DNA of 55,761 bases from Caryophanales bacterium UBA1423 (GTDB lineage: Bacteria; Bacillota_I; Bacilli_A; RF39; UBA660). The notes beneath the pieces were generated by a model. It was given only the letters and a program-made list of their open reading frames with translations. It did not search any database and had not been told where the DNA came from. The DNA lies in assembly GCA_002304855.1 (NCBI GenBank), contig DBPJ01000004.1, positions 37,296 through 93,056 on the forward strand, read 5' to 3'. The translations under genes and the position numbers were made by a program. Shown here in pieces: positions 47,646 through 55,761 of this stretch; the stretch's first letter is position 1, and each line of letters opens with the position of its first letter.

Positions 47646-47718
47646 GGGCACACATTAGTAGAGGCTGTTAAGGCTGCTATCTTTCAATCCTGACCTATTC
47701 CAACATACTAATTGTGCC
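47646..47718 (-). ncRNA. ffs: Signal recognition particle RNA (small, 4.5S-type)
   Basis: The minus strand carries the SRP core loop: GGTCAGG, ATTGAAAGATAGCAGCC (the conserved GGUCAGG...AGCAGCC with a GAAA-type apical loop). The ends pair (GGCACA...TGTGCC, and TTAGTA/TACTAA), and CCCTTTTT terminates it. About 73 nt, far shorter than the Bacillus scRNA (~270 nt) and lacking an Alu domain. Positioned between tadA and gyrA. Confidence 0.92.
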
Positions 47719-47768
47719 TATTAAAGATATTAATATATATTTTTATAAAAAGCAAGCAAAATTTTTTA

Positions 47769-47784
47769 TGTTTCACGTGGAACA
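47769..47784. promoter_or_regulatory. parS site 1 (ParB-binding)
   Basis: TGTTTCACGTGGAACA. It matches the Bacillus parS consensus (TGTTYCACGTGRAACA), with a C/T asymmetry between arms. Confidence 0.9.
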
Positions 47785-47807
47785 TCAATCATGTTTAACC
47801 AAATAAA

Positions 47808-47823
47808 TGTTTCACGTGAAACA
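47808..47823. promoter_or_regulatory. parS site 2 (ParB-binding)
   Basis: TGTTTCACGTGAAACA, a perfect 16-bp palindrome matching the universal parS consensus. Confidence 0.92.
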
Positions 47824-47834
47824 TTATTTTTTTA

Positions 47835-47866
47835 AAACATCATGTTCCACGTGGAACATGATGTTT
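47835..47866. promoter_or_regulatory. parS site 3 within a 32-bp perfect palindrome, just past the gyrA stop
   Basis: The core TGTTCCACGTGGAACA (47843-47858) is parS. The symmetry runs on without mismatch for eight bases on each side. In RNA this would fold into a long stem right after the gyrA stop codon and could act as a terminator hairpin, but it is followed by only a short T-tract before AAAAAAA. Confidence 0.88.
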
Positions 47867-47868
47867 CG

Positions 47869-50286
47869 TTATTTTACATTATCAACTATGGCAACAGAAG
47901 TTACAAACTGTTCATCCCTTAATGATATTAATCTTACACCTTGAGTAGCACGTCCCATAGTAGAAACCTGTGCTACCGGTATTCTAATAACTGTACCACT
48001 ATCAGTGATAATCATAAGATCCTCGTCGCCATTAACTGCTTTAAATGCAACTATTTTGCCATTTTTCTCAGTAATATTCACCGTTTTAACCCCTTTGCTG
48101 CCTCGGTGGGTTAAACGATATTCATCAATAGGTGTTTTCTTGCCATATCCCCTTTCAGTAACTATTAATACTTGTTGATCAATGTTAACAAGTTCAGCTC
48201 CCACACAAATATTACTTGTTAATTCCATTCCTTTTACACCACTTGCTGTACGGCCCATTGGTCGAACATCTTTTTCATTAAATCTTGCCATACGACCATC
48301 ATTAGTTGCAATGATAATTTCATTATTACCGGTTGTTTTCTTTACTGAAATTAGTTCGTCGTTTTGACGAAGAGTTATTGCTATTTTTCCGGTGGTTCTA
48401 ATATTTTCAAATTCCTCGAGAGTGGTTCTCTTCACAATACCTAATTTAGTTGTAAAGAATAAGTATTTACTTTTCTCATCACCATCAATTTTTATTATTG
48501 AGTTAACATATTCTCCTTTTTCTAAAGGTAGTAAGTTAACTATTGGCAAACCTTTCGCGTGCCTACCATATTCAGGTATTCCATAGCCTTTTAATCTATA
48601 TACTTTTCCTTTATTAGTGAAAAACATTAAATAACTATGTGTTAACGCGGTAATCAAGTGTTCAGCAAAATCTTCTTCATTGGTTGTAATCCCCTTGACG
48701 CCAACACCGCCTCTATTTTGGGTTCTATATGTATCAATTAATTGACGCTTAATATAACCTTTGTTAGTAATTGTAATAATTACCTCTTCGACCGGTATTA
48801 ATGATTCATCTTCAATTTGATCAATAGTAGTCAAATCAATTTCGGTGCGGCGTTCATCACCATATTTTTCTTTTATTTCCAACAATTCGTTCTTAATGAC
48901 TTCTAAGATTTTTTCTTCACTATTTAAAATTTCCGTCAATTCATCTATTAATTTTAATAATTGTGACATTTCATCTTCAATTTTTTCGCGCTCTAATCCA
49001 GTCAATCTTCTTAATCTCATTTCTAAGATTGCCTTTGATTGTGCTTCTGTTAAATTAAATGCCTCCATTAAATTTTTAGTAGCTATTTCGTCCGATTTTG
49101 ATTTTTTAATTAATTTAACTATCTCATCAATATTTTCTAACGCTATTTTTAATCCTTCTAAAATATGAACGCGGTTTTCGGCTCTTTCTAAATCAAATTT
49201 TGTTTTTCTAAAGATTATATTTTTTTGATGATCTAAATAATAAACTAGCATTTCTTTCAAGGTTAAGGTCCTTGGTTGTCCATCGACTAATGCCAATAAA
49301 TTAACTCCATATGATGTTTGCAATGCTGTTTGTTTATATAAATTATTTAATATCACATTAGCATTTGCATCTTTTTTTAACTCAATGACAATTCTTATTC
49401 CTTCGCGATTAGTTTCATCACGTAAATCTGATATTCCTTCAATTTGCTTTTCCCGAACTAACTCAGCAATTTTTTCAATTAAGCGAGCTTTATTTATTTG
49501 ATATGGAATTTCAGTCACAATAATTGATTGTTTGCCACTTTTATCTGTTTCAATTATAGCTTTTGATCTAATGGTTATAATACCATGACCGGTGTTATAT
49601 GCATTTCTAATGCCACTCATCCCTAAGATAATTGCTCCAGTAGGAAAATCTGGTCCTTTTATTATTTCCATCAAATCATTGACTGTAGCATCCGGATTAT
49701 CAATTAAATATATTATGCCATCAATTACCTCATTCAGATTGTGTGGTGGGATATTTGTCGCCATACCAACCGCTATACCAGTTGTACCATTTACTAATAA
49801 ATTAGGAAAGCGGCTTGGTAAAACGACCGGCTCCTTTTCACTACCATCAAAATTATCAACAAAATCAACTGTCTCTTTATTAATATCTCTTAATAGTTCG
49901 GTTGATATTTTTGTCATTCTTACTTCGGTATAACGCATAGCTGCAGCACTATCACCATCAATTGAACCAAAGTTACCATGACCATCAACCAATAAATATC
50001 TAAATGAAAAGTCTTGGGCCATTCTTACCATTGTGTCATACAAAGCCACATCACCGTGTGGATGGTATTTACCTAAAACCTCACCAACAACACGAACACT
50101 TTTCTTATGTGGCTTGTCAGGCGTATTACCTAATTCATCCATTGCATATAAAATACGTCGATGAACCGGTTTTAATCCATCTCTTACATCTGGTAAAGCT
50201 CTTTGGACTATGACGCTCATCGCATAATCAAGAAAGGACTTTTCCATTTCTTTCGATATATTTACACTAGTTAAAGTTTCTGCCAT
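47869..50286 (-). CDS. gyrA: DNA gyrase subunit A
   Basis: 805 residues from ATG at 50286, behind [32 protein letters not shown] is the N-terminal signature. [18 protein letters not shown] has the quinolone-pocket Asp, and [12 protein letters not shown] contains the catalytic Tyr (~Y121). The C-terminal beta-pinwheel has the gyrase box ([10 protein letters not shown] near residue 530). Typical gyrA rather than parC. The gyrB stop lies 10 bases upstream. Confidence 0.98.
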   Translation of the reverse strand: MAETLTSVNISKEMEKSFLDYAMSVIVQRALPDVRDGLKPVHRRILYAMDELGNTPDKPHKKSVRVVGEVLGKYHPHGDVALYDTMVRMAQDFSFRYLLVDGHGNFGSIDGDSAAAMRYTEVRMTKISTELLRDINKETVDFVDNFDGSEKEPVVLPSRFPNLLVNGTTGIAVGMATNIPPHNLNEVIDGIIYLIDNPDATVNDLMEIIKGPDFPTGAIILGMSGIRNAYNTGHGIITIRSKAIIETDKSGKQSIIVTEIPYQINKARLIEKIAELVREKQIEGISDLRDETNREGIRIVIELKKDANANVILNNLYKQTALQTSYGVNLLALVDGQPRTLTLKEMLVYYLDHQKNIIFRKTKFDLERAENRVHILEGLKIALENIDEIVKLIKKSKSDEIATKNLMEAFNLTEAQSKAILEMRLRRLTGLEREKIEDEMSQLLKLIDELTEILNSEEKILEVIKNELLEIKEKYGDERRTEIDLTTIDQIEDESLIPVEEVIITITNKGYIKRQLIDTYRTQNRGGVGVKGITTNEEDFAEHLITALTHSYLMFFTNKGKVYRLKGYGIPEYGRHAKGLPIVNLLPLEKGEYVNSIIKIDGDEKSKYLFFTTKLGIVKRTTLEEFENIRTTGKIAITLRQNDELISVKKTTGNNEIIIATNDGRMARFNEKDVRPMGRTASGVKGMELTSNICVGAELVNIDQQVLIVTERGYGKKTPIDEYRLTHRGSKGVKTVNITEKNGKIVAFKAVNGDEDLMIITDSGTVIRIPVAQVSTMGRATQGVRLISLRDEQFVTSVAIVDNVK

Positions 50287-50296
50287 AAAATCACTC

Positions 50297-53324
<3,028 letters not shown>

Positions 53325-53328
<4 letters not shown>

Positions 53329-53351
53329 TTTAAAACCTTTTTCCCGTCCAT
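53325..53351 (-). CDS. Possible 8-codon leader ORF coupled to recF
   Basis: AAGGTGATTAT precedes ATG GAC GGG AAA AAG GTT TTA AAA TGA. The TGA overlaps the recF ATG (AAAATGATA). The peptide would be MDGKKVLK. It has the better ribosome site of the two, so recF could be translated by termination-reinitiation. Short and possibly fortuitous. Confidence 0.35.
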
Positions 53352-53428
53352 ATAATCACCTTTTTATTATATTAGTAGACCCATACTTATATTAATATTA
53401 TATCATACATTTGCCTTATTTTATATAA

Positions 53429-53463
53429 AAATAAAAGATTACTTATAAATATATAAGTAATCT
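53429..53463 (-). terminator. Intrinsic terminator after comK
   Basis: AGATTACTTATA with its complement, followed by TTTTATTTTT on the minus strand. It includes the stop codon. Confidence 0.85.
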
Positions 53464-53909
53464 CTCAATTCTTTTCTTTTGCGTAAAACAGATTCTAACC
53501 TCGCTGCTCTTAAAATTTGATTGTCTAATGAGCCATATGATATATCTAATTCTAATTTATAACCGGTATTAAATAAAATGATTGATTTATCAATACCTTT
53601 ATAATATTTTTCAATGTTTCCTAAAGATATCCAACAGCACTCATAGACAAGTGGCGAAGTAGTAGGAAAAAATATAATTTCTTTTGATTCCTCAATAATA
53701 ATTGGTGCTTTATGAGTAACTCCTATCAACTTCTTTGTTCCTACTTTTCTGCCAGCAAAAGAACTACCAAAATATTGACAACTATTATCTATTATTTCAT
53801 ATGGTGTTTGATTGACTATTAATTCTTTTTCTTTTTCAACTATTTTAGATCTATAATTATCAATTGGTAGAATTGCCAGAGTTTCCTCATTGATTTCATA
53901 AAAATTCAT
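53439..53909 (-). CDS. comK: ComK-family competence transcription factor
   Basis: 156 residues. Segments line up with Bacillus ComK as I recall it: YEINEETLAILP at the start, CQYFGSSFAGRKVGT (residues 44-58), THKAPIIIE, FPTTSP (81-86), CCWIS (91-95), ISYGSLDNQILRAARLES (123-140). The protein ends RDYLYIYK, about where Bacillus ComK carries the FMLYPK MecA-binding motif, and lacks the ~20 residues after it. A terminator on each side suggests a monocistronic gene. It lies between dnaN and recF, not its usual place. ATG preceded by GGGGGTGAAAAT. Confidence 0.85.
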   Translation of the reverse strand: MNFYEINEETLAILPIDNYRSKIVEKEKELIVNQTPYEIIDNSCQYFGSSFAGRKVGTKKLIGVTHKAPIIIEESKEIIFFPTTSPLVYECCWISLGNIEKYYKGIDKSIILFNTGYKLELDISYGSLDNQILRAARLESVLRKRKELRDYLYIYK

Positions 53910-53979
53910 ATTTTCACCCCCTAACTTTTTACTTAAGTATATTTTCTTTTAAAAATACACCTCATCCTTTTTATCAAAT

Positions 53980-54025
53980 AAAAAAGTAGAATTTTGTCAT
54001 TTTTTGTCGCTAATTCTACTTTTTT
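53980..54025 (-). terminator. Intrinsic terminator after dnaN
   Basis: AAAAAAGTAGAATT with its complement and a roughly 18-base loop, followed by a short T run on the minus strand. Confidence 0.8.
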
Positions 54026-54036
54026 AACAACTATTT

Positions 54037-55164
54037 TTAATATGTCCTAATTGGTAATATTAATTGTATTAAATTATCGTCATCAGGATTTTTTAATATT
54101 ATTGGTTTCATATCACCATTAAATAATATTTTTACCCGATCACTTTGGATAGCTCGTAGTGCTTCCATCATATAGGTAGCACTAAATGATATTTTTAATG
54201 TTTCTTTATTTTCATTTTCAACATCCATCGTTTCTTCTACTTTACCTATTTCTGGAGAATTTGAGGTTATTTTTACATTATTTTTATTGATATCTAAATT
54301 TACAATATTTTTTTCTCTATCGCTCATCAATAATGATGCTCTATCTATTACATCATATAATTCATAAGGATTAGTAATTATAGAAAGTGAATATTCTTCA
54401 GGTATTAATTTAGATGTATCTGGGTAGGTACCATTTAATAATCTTGATTGGAAAATAATATTATCAAATTTAAATATGATTTTATTACTAAATACATACA
54501 TTTCTACTTTTTCATCATCATTATCAAGTAATATTTTTGTTAGTTCAACTAAATTTCGACTAGGAATAATAATATTATTATCTTCATTTTTACCATCTAA
54601 TTTAATTATTTTTTTAGCTAAACGATATGAATCGGTTGCTATACATTCTAATTTATTATTACTTATTTTAAAATTAATACCGGTAAGAAGTGGTCTTGTT
54701 TCTTGATTTGATGCAGCAAATGAAGTTTGATTGACAATATTTTTTAATATTTTTTTATCTAATATTATTGGTTTATTATTAGTTTGTAAGTCTAATTTTG
54801 GATATTCAGTTGGATCCATACCATTTAAATTAAATTTGGCATTTTTGGTATAAATTAGTACTTTTAATCCATCAATTAATTCTATATTTACTATTTCATC
54901 AGGTAATTTTCTAATTATTTCTACAATATATTTTCCTTGAATAACAATTGATCCTTCATTCTCTAAATTTGATATATTTTCTTTTTTATTTTCAATGAAA
55001 GATTGAATAGTTATGTCATTATCACTTCCTGTTAAATATAATCCATTTTTCTTCAATTCAAATTTTATACCTGATAAAATAGGAATTAAATTTTTAGTTG
55101 ATAGAGCTCTCGATACATTTAATAGTCCATCCAATAAAATATCCTTTTTAATTGAAAAATTCAT
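54037..55164 (-). CDS. dnaN: DNA polymerase III sliding clamp (beta)
   Basis: 375 residues with the three-domain clamp pattern: NFSIKKDILLDGLLNVSRAL at the N terminus, QGKYIVEIIRKLP, TSFAASNQETRPLLTGINFK (~150-169), and LPIRTY ending the third domain. Ring-shaped dimer around DNA. Follows dnaA with a 150-base AT-rich spacer. ATG preceded by AAGGAGGATTTTT. Confidence 0.97.
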   Translation of the reverse strand: MNFSIKKDILLDGLLNVSRALSTKNLIPILSGIKFELKKNGLYLTGSDNDITIQSFIENKKENISNLENEGSIVIQGKYIVEIIRKLPDEIVNIELIDGLKVLIYTKNAKFNLNGMDPTEYPKLDLQTNNKPIILDKKILKNIVNQTSFAASNQETRPLLTGINFKISNNKLECIATDSYRLAKKIIKLDGKNEDNNIIIPSRNLVELTKILLDNDDEKVEMYVFSNKIIFKFDNIIFQSRLLNGTYPDTSKLIPEEYSLSIITNPYELYDVIDRASLLMSDREKNIVNLDINKNNVKITSNSPEIGKVEETMDVENENKETLKISFSATYMMEALRAIQSDRVKILFNGDMKPIILKNPDDDNLIQLILPIRTY

Positions 55165-55314
55165 AAAAATCCTCCTTTTATTTATATATATTTTTATTTA
55201 TATATATTTTTATATTGTGGATAGTGTTGAAAATTTATTTTTTTATTAATTTATAAATGAATTTTTGATATTCTATTTACTAACAAATTAACAATTATTA
55301 ATTTTTATCAACAA
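55165..55314. other. dnaA-dnaN spacer: AT-rich direct repeat with DnaA-box-like sites (part of oriC region)
   Basis: Two exact 16-bp copies of TTTATATATATTTTTA stand back to back at 55181-55212. Adjacent is CTATCCACA (minus strand, about 55216-55224), one base off the DnaA box TTATCCACA. TTATCAACA near the dnaA stop (55306-55314) is another one-mismatch box. The arrangement suggests an unwinding element. The main box cluster could be upstream of dnaA, outside the window. Confidence 0.45.
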
Positions 55315-55761
55315 TTAAGAACATTCTTTTTTTAGTGTTTCAATTACTTTACGTAATTCTTCGCTGCTTTTTAAAATTTTATTTATTTTTTCATAGGCGT
55401 GAATAACTGTTGAATGATCTCGGCCACCAAATTCTAAGCCAATTCGTGGATATGATTCATCAGTTAATATTCTAGCTAAATACATTGCTACTTGACGGGG
55501 TAGGGTAATTGAAGAATGTCTTCTTGCTGATTTCAAATCTTCAAAATTAATGCCATAGTGGTTGGCTACAATTCGTTGGATCCGTTGAATGTTATTTTTA
55601 CCACTAACATTTTTTATTAAATAATCTTTTAGAGCTTCAATAACTAATTCCATATTTATTTCACTACTATTCATTATAGCAGAATAAGCATACAATCTTG
55701 TTACCGCACCTTCCAATTGTCTTACATCAGATTCACAATTATTAGCAATATATTCTAAAAC
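55315..55761 (-). CDS. dnaA: Chromosomal replication initiator DnaA, C-terminal part (5' cut by the window)
   Basis: The open frame continues to the window edge, giving the last 148 residues. VLEYIANNCESDVRQLEGAV starts in the AAA+ lid. Domain IV carries the DnaA-box-recognition signature SARRHSSITLPRQVAMYLAR and GRDHSTVIHAYEKI. The window edge removes the start, domains I-II and the Walker motifs. Confidence 0.97.
   Translation of the reverse strand, partial: VLEYIANNCESDVRQLEGAVTRLYAYSAIMNSSEINMELVIEALKDYLIKNVSGKNNIQRIQRIVANHYGINFEDLKSARRHSSITLPRQVAMYLARILTDESYPRIGLEFGGRDHSTVIHAYEKINKILKSSEELRKVIETLKKECS

Overview
The window is a 55.8 kb piece of a low-GC Gram-positive chromosome running from inside dnaA (right edge, 55761) to just past rpoC (left edge). 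Every convincing gene is on the minus strand, so transcription runs from right to left, away from the presumed origin. Gene content and order follow the Bacillus subtilis dnaA-to-rpoC region, but the roughly 130 kb of the Bacillus arrangement is squeezed into 56 kb, with 1-base overlaps, many spacers under 30 bases and no rRNA or tRNA clusters. TGA is used as a stop (rsmI, mrnC), so this is the standard code and not the mycoplasma code. The AT-rich, compacted genome with sporulation-type genes suggests a small-genome member of the Bacilli (Erysipelotrichia/RF39-like); this placement is inference.

Layout from the origin side: partial dnaA, an AT-rich spacer with DnaA-box-like sequences, dnaN, a comK homologue with its own terminators, recF-gyrB-gyrA, a cluster of three parS sites, the SRP RNA gene (ffs), tadA, dnaX-ybaB-recR, bofA-holB-ricT-rsmI-pth-mfd, spoVT, a T-box leader controlling dut and metG, a 55-codon membrane ORF, tatD, a YabE-like 3D-domain protein, rsmA, yabG, spoVG, yabP-yabQ, divIC, a membrane protein in the slot usually held by spoIIE, tilS-ftsH-dusB-RDD-lysS, a small accessory islet (YfcC-type transporter, an NYQ-repeat membrane protein, a broken FemX-type gene), clpC, gltX-cysS-yugP, mrnC-rlmB-sigH, secE-nusG, rplK-rplA, the L10 leader with rplJ-rplL, an RsmC-like methyltransferase, rpoB-rpoC, and finally the remnant of a large surface-protein gene.

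Three systems stand out. First, chromosome organisation: three ParB-type parS palindromes lie behind gyrA, and two exact 14-bp Noc-type sites lie inside metG and ybaB, implying that both ParB and Noc act on this origin-proximal region. Second, cell fate: sigH, spoVG, spoVT, yabG, yabP, yabQ, bofA, comK and clpC in a compact genome point to a retained sporulation/competence programme. Third, RNA-level control: a Met-type T-box, an L10 leader, and two copies of a GUGGGAGG...ACCAC element that mimics the L1-binding stalk of 23S rRNA, one before rplK and one between rplK and rplA.

Start codons were often moved inward from the longest open frame. The Shine-Dalgarno sequence here is often GGTGAT or AGGAGGTG, and its internal GTG is easily mistaken for a start. 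Apart from the left-edge remnant (1-296), no stretch over 300 bases is without a gene.
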